Both the position numbers and the translations under genes were made by a program. DNA of 64,000 nt from contig OX463806.1 of the NCBI GenBank assembly GCA_949825045.1, positions 40,200,208 to 40,264,207 on the forward strand, read 5' to 3'. The stretch is from Argyresthia goedartella. Lineage: Eukaryota; Arthropoda; Insecta; Lepidoptera; Argyresthiidae. The first letter of the stretch is position 1. Each line of letters opens with the position of its first letter. The notes beneath the pieces were generated by a model. It was not told the DNA's origin. It made no database searches and saw only the letters and a list, made by a program, of their open reading frames with translations. Shown piece by piece: positions 1 to 9,916 of the stretch.

Positions 1-379
1 TAGAGGACGAGATATTCAACTTTATATATGACCATATACCCCAATTTTTTGACATGTTATAATTCATTCATTAATTCTTAAACTACTTTCTAGGTCCTAT
101 TTGGTTGGATTTTCGTATTTTTACTGGAAAAATGATGCCCATATCGTTTCGGAGAGATATAATATGACACACGCAGCACTATCTAGTCAAAAAGTCAAAG
201 TGTTCAATCCCGATGGCAAAAAATGCTATTCTGGCTGTGGCTAAATCAGTTTGTTAAAGATGCCACTTTCGGGTACCTACAATTTAATATCTCGCACGGC
301 GCGCCGTGTCGTTATTGTGTCGCTTGCTTAGTTAACGGTTAAGTATTAAGGTTTGGGTAAATAGAACTAAATAACTTTC
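1..379. other. No gene recognised
   Basis: AT-rich sequence without a recognisable coding exon or a repeat end that I can define. A small GC-rich patch near 295-320 contains overlapping CGCGCC palindromes. It may belong to the decayed PIF/Harbinger element inferred just downstream, but I could not match a terminal inverted repeat here. Confidence 0.3.
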
Positions 380-526
380 TTATTCATAATTTATTTCATC
401 ATCTGTATCAGCGTACTCTTTAACAATATTGTCTAAAAAAGGTGCAGTTAATTGCAAAGTTCCTTGGTGCCGTGAACGTCCTAAATACCATACAGTAGAT
501 ATTACATGGACATAAAACCTAAGGTT
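380..526 (-). pseudogene. Short coding-like relic, carboxyl end of unknown protein
   Basis: The minus strand reads open for about 48 codons and closes with TAA at 380-382. It ends in an acidic tail (DNIVKEYADTDDEINYE) of the kind that closes many transposon proteins. I see no start codon in frame and no convincing splice acceptor, so this is at best a terminal exon or a relic. It lies beside PIF/Harbinger remnants and might belong to them, but I do not recognise the family. Confidence 0.2.
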
Positions 527-738
527 CGTTTGCCAGTGAGACAGACAAGTACAATAGAGTTCACAAACGCTTTGCCGACCAGCGCACGCTGGGTCTACTA
601 TTATTTAGACATTATATTGACATACGTTCGTATGCATAGATTGACTGGCTAGCCTTGCCTTTGTAAGTTGTTACTAGATGTTCTCAAAACACTTAACATA
701 ATCCAGTATCCTATTCTGGTTATAAGGCTTGTAAATAT

Positions 739-1092
739 ATGCAAAAACTTGCACCTACTTTAAAATCGTTTTCTCCATATTTGCAACATTTGGCAAAAGG
801 GCAAATTTTTCAAGTAATACACAATTTGGAGCTTCAGCAATTAACTGAAAATATAATTTCTTCGCAATCTTCGCCTATGATTGTGTCTTCTCCTTCGCCT
901 ACATCACCATCAATGGGACCAGGGACACAATCAGGAACGTTGGATCCCACACAACGTTCTGAACAGCCAGGGTCGTTGGATCCAACACAACGTTCTGAAC
1001 AGCCAAGGATGTTGGATTCAACCCAACTTTCTGAACAGCCGTTGGAGTCTATACAACTTTATTTTTCGAAGTATGATTCTGGTAATGTCTAA
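739..1092 (+). pseudogene. BESS-motif protein, carboxyl part (Harbinger accessory ORF)
   Basis: The 117-codon frame has near its start the segment LAPTLKSFSPYLQHL followed by KGQIFQVIHNLELQQL. This looks like the BESS protein-interaction motif found at the C-terminus of MADF DNA-binding proteins. PIF/Harbinger transposons carry a MADF/Myb-like accessory protein beside the nuclease, and a Harbinger nuclease fragment lies about 230 bases downstream on the other strand, so an accessory role is inferred. No MADF domain is visible upstream, so the N-terminal exons are lost or unrecognised. The tail (about 938-1060) is an in-frame tandem repeat with a 42-bp period, three copies of a 14-residue unit around LDPTQRSEQP. 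Confidence 0.4.
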
Positions 1093-1318
1093 TATTCTAA
1101 GATAACTGTTATTTGAATATAATATTAAAACATGTGTTACCTATCTTTGCAATTTAAAATAAATGTTACTTACATGATTACAATTTTGAAATAAATAAGT
1201 AATTACTACATAATTATGTAAAAATGTCTTTGATTACCTTATACATACAGCCAAACGTTCTCGAGGTGTGATAGCTCTTTTCATAACAGTGTCTTTCTTA
1301 AGTAAATGAGGCCTTAGT
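1093..1318. other. Spacer between convergent Harbinger remnants
   Basis: AT-rich spacer between the BESS-type frame and the minus-strand nuclease fragment. Nothing else is recognisable. Confidence 0.3.
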
Positions 1319-1546
1319 TTATGCAGCAGAGCCAGTACAGCAAAACATTCTTGTCATTCGAAAATACTGATAAAATTGAGTCTCATCATCCAGAAGTTCT
1401 TTGTAGAGAGTGTGGTATTCTCCTTCTTTTTCTCTATTCTGCCATGTAGGATGTACAGAAAATCGCCTTTTCTTGTTCACGGCCGTAGATGCTTCGTCAT
1501 CTAGAGCAATAGCAATTAAAGCCAATTCGTGAAATGAAAAATCCAT
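1319..1546 (-). pseudogene. PIF/Harbinger transposase (HARBI1-like), amino-terminal fragment
   Basis: The minus frame starts at an ATG at 1546 and reads ELALIAIALDDE, then KKRRFSVHPTW and HTLYKELLDDETQFYQYFRM. This is the usual N-terminal lead-in of HARBI1-like DDE nucleases (arginine-rich stretch, VHP, HTLY, then YFRM before the helical domain). The catalytic DDE domain should follow but is absent; the frame ends after 75 codons. A fragment starting almost exactly where this one stops lies at 33.8 kb. Downstream of the start, 1590-1685 is GC-rich and ends CGACC-TTA, compatible with a Harbinger terminus next to a TTA target, but I found no matching left end. Confidence 0.6.
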
Positions 1547-1707
1547 ATTTTTTTGTTAACAACACTAGCACGTTAGATCTGATTCACTGTCACGGTGCGT
1601 ATGCATTTACACCCCGTTCCCGTCTTCACGCCCCGTCTCGTTGCCGTCCCGTCCGTGTTTTGACCCCGCTACGTATGCAGCGACCTTAAGTTGGGGATCT
1701 CTCTGGA

Positions 1708-4563
1708 TAGATAGATAGATAGATAGATAAATTCATTTATTCACTGAAAAGGTACACACACAGACACATAATAAAAAGAAATACAAAATAGAATAAAACC
1801 TGGAAGAACATAACACAAAACAATTTACAAATAAATAATCATTTTCACTATGTGGTATTGTGAATGTACCGCGACAATGAAATGGCCCTGACTCAGCAAT
1901 GTCACAGACGAATCTGTGACGCTGGTATTCTGCCAGGGCCAAATACGGACGAGACAACAGTATGCACGAGTACACATTAAAATATACATTAGTATTAATT
2001 ATTAATATAAAATTCCATTTATGACCAAAATGGAAACATAATAAAATATAACAAATAATTACATTGAAATTGAAATTGCATAAAGAGTGATATAAAAAAT
2101 AATAATTAGATGGGATGTCAGTATTATGATTATTGGGATATTTTTATTGGGAAATTTAAAAATTGAGAATTAATAACACAAATTAAATAGTCATTACTAC
2201 ACAAAATATTTTAAATTGGGAAGTAAGTGATGTGAAAATAAGGTGGGTAGCAGAATAAATAAATTAAAAAAACAAAAATACAAAAACACAATAAAAATCA
2301 GTACTGTATGTTAGGAGCGTGCTGTTTCCTCGGCCTTTTGCTGCATTGTTAGGTATTTCCGGTAGGCACCTCTGAAACCAGCCTTACTAACCAGAGACAA
2401 CAGTGGAGGTGGGATGTTGTTCCAGCATTTGGTAGCACGGTATTTGAAACTACCACGGAAAGCTGCACCTTTGTGACGGGGCATTGAGAGGAAAGGTACA
2501 ACACGCTGGGACAGACGCCAGGTAAGTTTATCGTATAGATATGAGGGTCTCCTAGTCCGTATAACCTCAAATAGTAACGTAGAAAAATGCAGGTCTTGTC
2601 TAGCTTTCATTTTTAAAAGGTTTGCCTCGTTAAGAAATGGAGTGACATGTGTTCGAGGAGGAATCACGAAGCAGAACCGGGCACAGGCATTTTGTACTCT
2701 TTGTATGAGTTTTTGGGTTTTTCCAAACAGACACGATCCATATACCGTGATGCAGTAGTTAAACTTAGATAGTACTAAAGCTTCACTCAACTGTTTTCGC
2801 AGTTCAACGCTGAGAAGATCCCGGATTCTATAGAGAACTTTAAGCCTATAGAAACAGTTCCTTACTATCTCGAGGACATGCCCTTCAAATCGTAGTTTGT
2901 CATCGATGAGAAGACCTAGGTTGCGAGCCTCGCGGACCCGTGTAATGGCAATTCCATTCACCAGGACTTGTGGTTCATGCGCTGCTATTGCCTGTATTTG
3001 ATTTTTTGAGCCCAGTATCATACACTTCGACTTGTTTGGGTTGAGCACTAAAGTGTTATTGGACGACCATTGCGATATACGGCCCAGATCCTCATTTAAA
3101 GCTTCCACTCCTATTCGGGGATCGCTGTCTACCGAGATATAAATTTGTAGATCATCAGCATATAAGTGATAATTACTGTTAACAATGCAACTAGTGATAT
3201 CCGCACTGTATATTATAAAAAGAAGCGGCCCAAGTATGGATCCTTGTGGGACACCTCTATCCAGGGTAGCTAGCCGCGACTGCATCTGAGATCCGTCTGC
3301 CTTGTCCAGCACAACCCGTTGACTCCGATTGCCAAGGTAGCTATTAAACCAGTTAATGGTGGAAGCGTCAAAGCCATAGAAAGCTAGATTAGACAACAGA
3401 AGGGGAATGTTAAGAGCATCGAAAGCCCTAGAAAAGTCCAAGAGAGCAAGTATGGTGCCCCTACCCTGATCCTGAGAGGACAACATTATCCACTACGTCC
3501 AACAGTGCTGATGCGGTACTACGCCCCTTTCTAAACCCAGATTGTCGCTCGGGCAGGATATCATTACTCTCACAGTACTTATAGACCTGGTTATAAATTA
3601 CTCTTTCAAAAATTTTTGATAGGTAAGGTAGGATGCTTATTGCCCGAAGGTCGCTAACGTTTACTGGGTTGTCAATTTTAGGGATGGGGCGGATATTCGC
3701 TGACTTCCATTGAGCTGGAAAAGTAGAAGAGGCAATAGACCTATTAACAATTGCGGTTATTACTTTAAGGGTACGAGGTAAAGTCAGTAAGATCATATCC
3801 TCAGTAATACCATCTGCACCTTTCGAATTCGAACTTATAGAAAGGATCGTTTTAGCTACACAATTCTCATCCACCTGGTCCAACGAGAACACAGCCTGAC
3901 AGTATCTGGTAAATTCAAAATGGGTTAGACGTGATAGGGTGACCGTATCAGCGCCAGGAACATTCAAAAAGTTGGCGCTGATTTCATCTGGATCATTAAA
4001 ATGTTCGGGCAAATCACAATTATTTTTAAAGTTTGGTAAAATAGTTCCTTTAAGATTTTTCCACAGTTTCTTTGAGTTATTAGCATACTTGTTGATATGC
4101 TGCTCAAAATATGCCTTCTTCTCACCAAAAATAGCGGCATTAACAAGATGCTTCAGTGACTTATAATACTCCCTATCCTGCTCCGATCTTGATTTGCGAT
4201 AACAGGCATGCGCTTGATCACGCAGCCGCATCATCAAAAGTATGTTGCTAGTAAGCCAAGGTGTGGGTTTGCTCCCAATTCTAGTCCTAGTTAAAGGAGC
4301 ATGTTTATCGTATAGCACTAGGAGGTGCCTTCCAAAACGTTCAACCATTTCATCAACTGATGCACATGTTAATACATCCATCTCCCAGTCGACGTGATCA
4401 ACATCAGAATTAATATCTACTAAATTTATTTTACTGATCGGCCTGACCACTTTATACCGCGTCCGAATTTTTTCCTTTTTGATTTTTAATGTAACCATAA
4501 CCATTACATGACCCTGTTGAGGAACATTAAGTAAAGAGACGTTCGATACAGACGCATCCCAAA
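1708..4563 (-). mobile_element. 5'-truncated non-LTR retrotransposon (Jockey/CR1-like LINE)
   Basis: One minus-strand LINE copy: the end of the endonuclease domain at about 4,560, the reverse transcriptase to 2,311, then about 580 bases of AT-rich 3' untranslated sequence ending in a short (TATC)n tract at 1,709-1,730. A microsatellite tail rather than a long poly(A) is known from CR1-like elements. The 5' end is lost at the border of the 134-bp tandem repeat. Clade assignment is by general resemblance only. Confidence 0.75.
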
Positions 4564-4600
4564 TAGCATTTATTGTAGGCATTTGGTTGGGCCAAAATAT
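2311..4600 (-). pseudogene. LINE ORF2: endonuclease tail plus reverse transcriptase, frameshifted
   Basis: Reverse transcribes the element's own RNA at the nicked target in an intact copy. The upstream frame (to 3,461) carries the linker and RT fingers, with FPAQWKSANIRPIPK and QSGFRKGRSTASALLDVVDNVV. The downstream frame (3,486-2,311) continues with LLDFSRAFDALN, DRGVPQGSILGPLLF and the catalytic HLYADDLQIY, then a typical thumb and basic C-terminus. The two frames overlap near 3,461-3,486, so one frameshift separates RT motifs 2 and 3. The endonuclease catalytic residues are missing because the element is 5'-truncated near 4,563. The copy is therefore dead, although the RT region is otherwise clean, which suggests moderate age. 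Confidence 0.85.
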
Positions 4601-5230
4601 ACGACCTTGGTTGGACAACCGTCAAATGTGGCCGTATGTTTTGCTGATGGGCCAATAACCAAGGGCCTAAATAAAAATTTCTACAGAGGGCCCCTAAGTG
4701 TATTTATTGTAGGCATTTGGTTGGGCCAAAATATACGACCTTGGTTGGACCACCGTCAATTGTGGCCGTATGTATTGCTTATGGGCCATTAACCAAGGGC
4801 CTAAATAACATTTTCTACAGAGGGCCCCGAAGTGTAATTATTGTAGGCATTTGGTTGGGCCAAAATATACGACCTTAGTTGGGCAACAGTTAGTTTTGGC
4901 CGCCTGTTTTGCTGATGGGCCAATAACCAAGGGCCTATATACAATTTCCTACGGAGGGCCGCTAAATGTATTGATAGGTAGGGCCTTTGGTATAAGAATC
5001 ATACAATTATCCAGCGGTTGGTACTTAGTCGAGTACCTACTAGAAGGGCCTATATAAACTTTTCTGCAGAGGGCCACTAAACGTATTTATGCGTAGTGCC
5101 CTTGTATATGAATCATACAATTATCCAACGGTGGGTAACTGGTTAGGCGCCTCGCAGATGGGCCTATATAATATTTCCTCCATAGGGCCACTTTGTGTAT
5201 TCATGCGTAGGGCCTTTGTATAAAATCATA
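4564..5230 (+). repeat. Tandem repeat, 134-bp unit decaying to ~115-bp units
   Basis: Three well-matched units begin at 4,572, 4,706 and 4,840 (exactly 134 bases apart), each opening with ATTGTAGGCATTTGGTTGGG and containing CCAAGGGCCTA and AGAGGGCC. Three further, shorter and more diverged units follow from about 4,970, 5,085 and 5,200, keeping the GGGCCTATATAA and AGGGCCACT cores. The array abuts the broken 5' end of the LINE. Confidence 0.85.
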
Positions 5231-5250
5231 CAAAAATTATCACACTGTCG

Positions 5251-5344
5251 GTTAGGCTGAGATTATACAGCACGTTTTTTGCAGTTAAAGGGCTTAAGTG
5301 GCAAAAAAAACGTGCTGTATAAAACCGTATGAACCCAGCCTAAC
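5251..5344. repeat. Foldback element, ~94 bp
   Basis: The left arm GTTAGGCTGAGATTATACAG and the following CACGTTTTTTGC are matched by the reverse complement of the right arm, which ends CCCAGCCTAAC. The arms differ by a small insertion on the right. It looks like a short MITE or hairpin; no target duplication is clear. Confidence 0.7.
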
Positions 5345-5365
5345 TGGCTGTATTATTTACTTATT

Positions 5366-5476
5366 GAAAAAACTTACTCGGGACAGGACTTAAACCCGCA
5401 ACCTCTCGCATACCTCTTGCTCTTGTAGGTATGCAAGAGGTTGCGGGTTCAACACCTGTCCCGAGTGAATTTTTTC
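5366..5476. repeat. Near-perfect palindrome (~110 bp) with tRNA-like B-box arms
   Basis: The sequence around ACTCGGGACAGG at 5,376 reappears inverted, ending CCTGTCCCGAGT near 5,466, and both arms contain AACCCGCAACCTCT or its complement. Read on the minus strand, the left arm resembles a SINE/tRNA B box (AGGTTGCGGGTTTAAGTCC). I infer head-to-head duplication of a SINE head. Confidence 0.65.
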
Positions 5477-5931
5477 AACTTATTATAAAAGTTTAAAAAA
5501 ATCTCTAGCGCAGCTTTAGTGCTTTAGAAAAAACAAAAAATGAAAACCTTGTTACATTATTTGTCAATGCAACATTTATTAATAGAAAAAAGGCATAGGT
5601 ACAAAAAAGCCATATCAACATTTATCTATGTAGGCTGGTATACCTCACGCTATGAAACATTAAACACCAGTCACTGGTTACCGGTACATTTGTTTATCAG
5701 AACCTAAGATCGAAATTAGGATTGGAGTTACAAAAGAAATAAACCCTTTTCATGTGTGGTACCTAAATCATTATTGTTCTTTAATATTAAATTTGTCAAT
5801 GCAATGTTTGAGAAGAGTATGTTATTCTGTAATTACACTACTAATTTCGATCTTACACAAAAAACAAGGTTCACTTTTTAGGAACCACTAAAATGGAACT
5901 AGCACTCTCTTTAATTGCAATATGTAATTAT
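5477..5931. other. AT-rich spacer
   Basis: No gene, RNA or repeat border is recognisable. It may include the 3' untranslated end of the CACTA-like element that follows on the minus strand. Confidence 0.3.
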
Positions 5932-7551
5932 TCAATGGCACAGGGCTTTGTATACAAACGGTATGCATACAAAAGTCTCATCCCTATCATAAAAATTTGG
6001 CAACAGTAAACATTTTTTGTTCAAAGTTGATGAACAGACAGTCATTTCTTCAAAGCAGCCTACTTTATATATGCCTAAGCGACTACTTTTAACAGGTATC
6101 TTGTAATAGACAGACTTATTTCTAAAATAATCACAACCTAATTCGAAATAAGTACTATTAGGGACCTCTTTAATGGTTTTTATTCTTAAAATATCTCCAT
6201 TAATGGTATTAAAACAGGAATTAATACTAATATTGCAGTTGTCATTTAAAATTACCTTACGTATTTTATTGTTCTTCTTCTTAACCATGGTTGAGCATCG
6301 TGACTTTTCGGGTAAATATTTTAACTCGCCCATTCTTTTGGCTACTTGTTGTAATGGATGATTGTGAGATCGAACCATTTGTTTTATTTTGTTCATCAAA
6401 TTTTCAAATGGAAAAGCAGAGAAATTATCTAGCTTTCCAAAATTCTCAGCATCTGCTGTCAAATGTAATAGATTATGAAAATTGTAAACAAGAAGTTCTT
6501 TAGCATTCAACACTGGTATATTACGAACAAAACAATGTAACAGTTTATCGGCGTATGCTCGCCATTCACTATCTTCACAAAGATCACCACATAATATATA
6601 AATTGCACAATGTAGAGTTAAAAAATGTTTATAAATATTTGTTGGTGCAATTCCATGCATAACTACAGGGCCGAGATATAAAAGGAACGCTCTGAATTCA
6701 GTAGCCTTCCAATATTTAAATAACTGGATAGATCGAGGGCGCCTTGAAAACTCAGATGGATAATGATTTCTACTGATATGTAACAATCTTTCGGATATTT
6801 GTATCGTTTTAATGGCAGGCAATTTACATTTTTTTAGTCCACCTTCTATCCAAACACGGATAATTTTCTTTACCACCCCTAAGCAAACTAAGTGCATGTA
6901 ATCTAAAGGTACTTGCGTCACTAACCCAATTTTAAGTTCCGTTAGAATAGTTTTTGTTGATTGGTGGTCGTCATATTGTTGGTTGTGAAAACAATCATCA
7001 GATTTAAGACTTAGGTTTGATATGTATTGCCATGTAGTTCTACCAATATAAATGCCTTCTTGTGTACATTTTTCGCAGCCATACAAAGAATTGTGAGATT
7101 TTATACACTTAATAAGCGCTCTTGCTGGTGCATCAGCAATAATACAACTCACTCGAAAAGAGTATGTTTTGCCTTTAAATATTATGCCACTATTTTCCAG
7201 CTCAACGCACTCGTCCACAAATGGACGAAGGTAATTATTAACGCTATGAGGCTTAGAGCTTCCATAGTACAATCCAACAACAAACGGTTTTTTATCAGTA
7301 CTTTGGTCTAATGTACATAAAATAGGCCAGAATGCGTTTGTTGTACTGGCATGCACCGGCAGACCATCTACATTTAGAGTGACAGATAGCAACAAGTCAC
7401 TGATTTGACGCATCTTTGTTCCAATTATAGGGTAGTTATGTGGAATCAATCCAGATGAAGCTTTCTCAATAATTTGAGGCAAAAGTCCAATGTATCTAGT
7501 CGGTCCATAAGTTCTGTCACAAACATTTTGCCGCATAGTAAATAATACCAA
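5932..7551 (-). CDS. CACTA/EnSpm-like transposase, uninterrupted but lacking 5' exon
   Basis: A DDE-type transposase would cut and join the element ends. The open frame of 539 codons carries family landmarks: VDGLPVHASTTNAFWPIL near residue 80 (first Asp), IADAPARALIK followed by the zinc-type pair YGCEKCTQEG near residues 160-180 (second Asp), and VPLDYMHLVCLGVVKK near residue 213, the counterpart of the DYMH box in Tnp2-like proteins. Related proteins usually have an extra N-terminal segment, and the first Met may lie within an exon, so the true start is probably upstream (above 7,551) and not recognised. No internal stop or frameshift is visible over 1.6 kb, which is unusual in this decayed neighbourhood. 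The spliced gene at 9.2-9.8 kb on the same strand may be its partner. No CACTA terminal motif was found. Confidence 0.6.
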   Translation of the reverse strand: MVLFTMRQNVCDRTYGPTRYIGLLPQIIEKASSGLIPHNYPIIGTKMRQISDLLLSVTLNVDGLPVHASTTNAFWPILCTLDQSTDKKPFVVGLYYGSSKPHSVNNYLRPFVDECVELENSGIIFKGKTYSFRVSCIIADAPARALIKCIKSHNSLYGCEKCTQEGIYIGRTTWQYISNLSLKSDDCFHNQQYDDHQSTKTILTELKIGLVTQVPLDYMHLVCLGVVKKIIRVWIEGGLKKCKLPAIKTIQISERLLHISRNHYPSEFSRRPRSIQLFKYWKATEFRAFLLYLGPVVMHGIAPTNIYKHFLTLHCAIYILCGDLCEDSEWRAYADKLLHCFVRNIPVLNAKELLVYNFHNLLHLTADAENFGKLDNFSAFPFENLMNKIKQMVRSHNHPLQQVAKRMGELKYLPEKSRCSTMVKKKNNKIRKVILNDNCNISINSCFNTINGDILRIKTIKEVPNSTYFELGCDYFRNKSVYYKIPVKSSRLGIYKVGCFEEMTVCSSTLNKKCLLLPNFYDRDETFVCIPFVYKALCH

Positions 7552-8560
7552 GTTTATTTTTATTTAATACTATATATGGTTTGATAGCTCATTAAATACT
7601 GATAAATTAGAACGGTTATTGGATTTAAATTCTTAAAGCCATATTACACAAATGCTAGTTTCTTCAGAGATTTTGCACTTTTTTAACCAATCAAAAATAC
7701 GGACGTGATTCACTTTATATTTTTTCCATGACTCTTAAAACCTTTCAAACTTACGTGAGATTTTAGTCAGAACCCTCTCTGAACCCGTCACCTTCATTTT
7801 GAAGCATACGATAACGAAGTCTGGGTAAAACTAATTTTCATATTCACATTTTACGTAGTGTACTTGTTGCCCACAAGATCATTTTTATACGTTTTTCTGA
7901 AAACGTAAAAAGTACGTAAAGTTCTCTTTGGGAGCAGTTGGAACTGAAAGCTAACAGAAAATCAAATGCTAGTTGTTAAGCATGGTCTAAAATCGAGGTT
8001 TCAGAATAAATAAAAAAAAGCTTGTTGGTTATCTGGAACACTGTTTTTTTATTAAATTTGTGGTAAGTGGTATTTTTGTCAGTTGCGGCGTGTTTTTGGG
8101 TTAGCGATTGTCTCAAGTTATAAGGTTTTTTGTCATATTGCGATTGAAGTATTCTTCTTGTAATCGTAGCAGTTGTGTTTCCACCCACAAAGCTTAAATT
8201 ATTTATCTGAAAACAAGGTGATGATTTATTTGGCAAAATACACACAAATAGAGGGCTATCTATGCAACATGTTACAAAACATCCTAACTCTTTTTACAGG
8301 GTGTAAACTTAAAGGGTCAACAGAATGTCAAGTCTGTAAAAAAAATTGTTGAAACAATTAATTTAATTTTATAACTTCAAAATTGAAAAAAAAAAAAAGT
8401 TTTTGGTACTAGATCAAATTAAATAATTTGTTTGTGTGTGTAGGTGCATTTGCATAGCTTTGAGTTGTTGCAACATTGTGAAAGTCAATGAAAACAATAT
8501 TTAAAACACAACTTTTCTCCCGCCACAGCGTTCACCTTTTATAAATCTAAAAATCAACGG
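7552..8560. other. Unassigned AT-rich stretch upstream of the CACTA-like gene
   Basis: About 1 kb without a convincing exon. A minus frame of 89 codons ends at 7,976 but shows no family signature. Missing 5' exons of the CACTA-like gene could lie here. Confidence 0.25.
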
Positions 8561-8564
8561 AACA

Positions 8565-8760
8565 TAATAATAATTCTTTATTGCACAGAAAACACAATGG
8601 AAAAAATACAACGAACAATATGCAAAGGTGAGCTTATTTCTAAAAAGAAATTTCTTACAGCTAACCTGTGAGGAAAGGAAAAAATATTTATAGAGAGGTA
8701 GTCCTAGTGTACAATTAAGATTTAAAAGAAAGAAATAAAGTCAATATACTATCAGATAAA
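8565..8760 (+). repeat. Dispersed repeat, copy 1 (LINE-tail-like)
   Basis: Begins ATTCTTTATTGCACAGAAAA and continues with CAAAGGTGAGCTTATTTCTA and AGAAATTTCTT. A clear relative starts near 56,990 with the same order of blocks (TTTATTGCACAAGAAAA, GGCAAGCTTATTTCTAACA, AGAGATTTCTT). The leading TTTATTGCA looks like the inverted polyadenylation end of a LINE inserted in minus orientation. Confidence 0.6.
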
Positions 8761-9172
8761 TCACAATACATCCTACACATACTATAAAATAAATTAATAG
8801 AATACAATAAATACATAGATACACATACATACTATAAGATACCCACTATGCGGAAGAGAGGAGATGCTGTTTCTACTTTTTCTTAAAAGAGAACATCATA
8901 GAGCAAAAAGCTATTACCAGCTATAACCCTGTAAAAAGAGTTAGGATCTTTTGTAAAACATTGTAACAGGCACGACCTTTTACTTCAGGTTTGGCCTGAC
9001 AATAAATTATTTATTTTTAAGAATGACCTACCAGCGTTTTATTTTAAACAAAGGTAGGGACCGTTACAACTTGGTTACTACCGCTACAAATCACTGTAAA
9101 GATTAATACCGATTTACAAACTCTGGGATTGAGACAATACTTATAAATAAATAAGAGTAGATGCTAACATAC

Positions 9173-9789
9173 CAAATTTTGTTTGTTTTCCCGGTTTTCT
9201 AGCCAAATTTGTATATTGTTTAAATCTTCAACAGACTTCATAGGCAGGGCAATCTCGTCCGGTAAAGTGATCTTGGTAGGTTCCACAGCTGACAATCTCA
9301 GTAAAATGTCATTCTGAGTACCCTTTATTTGCTTGACTTCTGTTTGGATATCTGCTATGTATTTGGCTATCAATGCTAAAACAAAAACACAATATTTTGT
9401 TAATCAAGCCACAGATGATGCCTCTGGTCCATGAACTGGAAACACCATGTAGGTACTTATACTTTTTATTACAGTAGTAGAAACATACTTAAAGAACCAT
9501 TAATTTGGTCTATGGCCGACAGCTTTTTTTCTGTTGGTGTTGCAGTTGCAGATGGGCTTCGGGATGATAGCGGAGAATCTGTAAAAAATTACAGTAATTT
9601 GGTAATTTAATAAACAATTATATTATTATATAATTATATCAACAATCAACAATTTATGAATGTTAGTATATGACAAGAGCTTACCAACGTTGAAGTTTTG
9701 AAGTAAATATCTCGGTGTAGGTGCATATGCACAGCTCGGAGAATAAATTGGAGGATTTTCTCTTGAATCTGGCTCAACTTGTTTCTCTG
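9173..9789 (-). CDS. Three exons of a gene with DUF4806-like start (partial)
   Basis: Three minus-strand exons with good splice sites: 9,685-9,789, 9,489-9,578 and 9,173-9,375. The donor of the first is gtaagc; those of the other two are gtatgt. Phases agree across both junctions (1 then 2; 1 then 2). The encoded order is a Pro/Ser-rich segment (PPIYSPSCAYAPTPRYLL), a Ser/Thr/Pro segment (SSRSPSATATPTEKK), then a helical segment ending IALPMKSVEDLNNIQIWL. The last resembles the opening of DUF4806, a domain common in arthropod transposon-linked proteins. The last exon ends in a phase-2 donor, so a downstream exon with the rest of the domain should follow below 9,173, but 8,560-9,170 holds a repeat instead. 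The function is not known; I infer an accessory protein of the CACTA-like element on the same strand. Upstream exons are also missing. Confidence 0.5.
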
Positions 9790-9916
9790 CTAAAAAAATT
9801 AAACATTATAGGTACCTACAAAGCATTAAGATAGTTTAATTTGAGTACAAATATCAAGCCAACAATACATGTTGGGCCGACATGTACCTACAGACCACTT
9901 GTCATGCAGTTCATAC

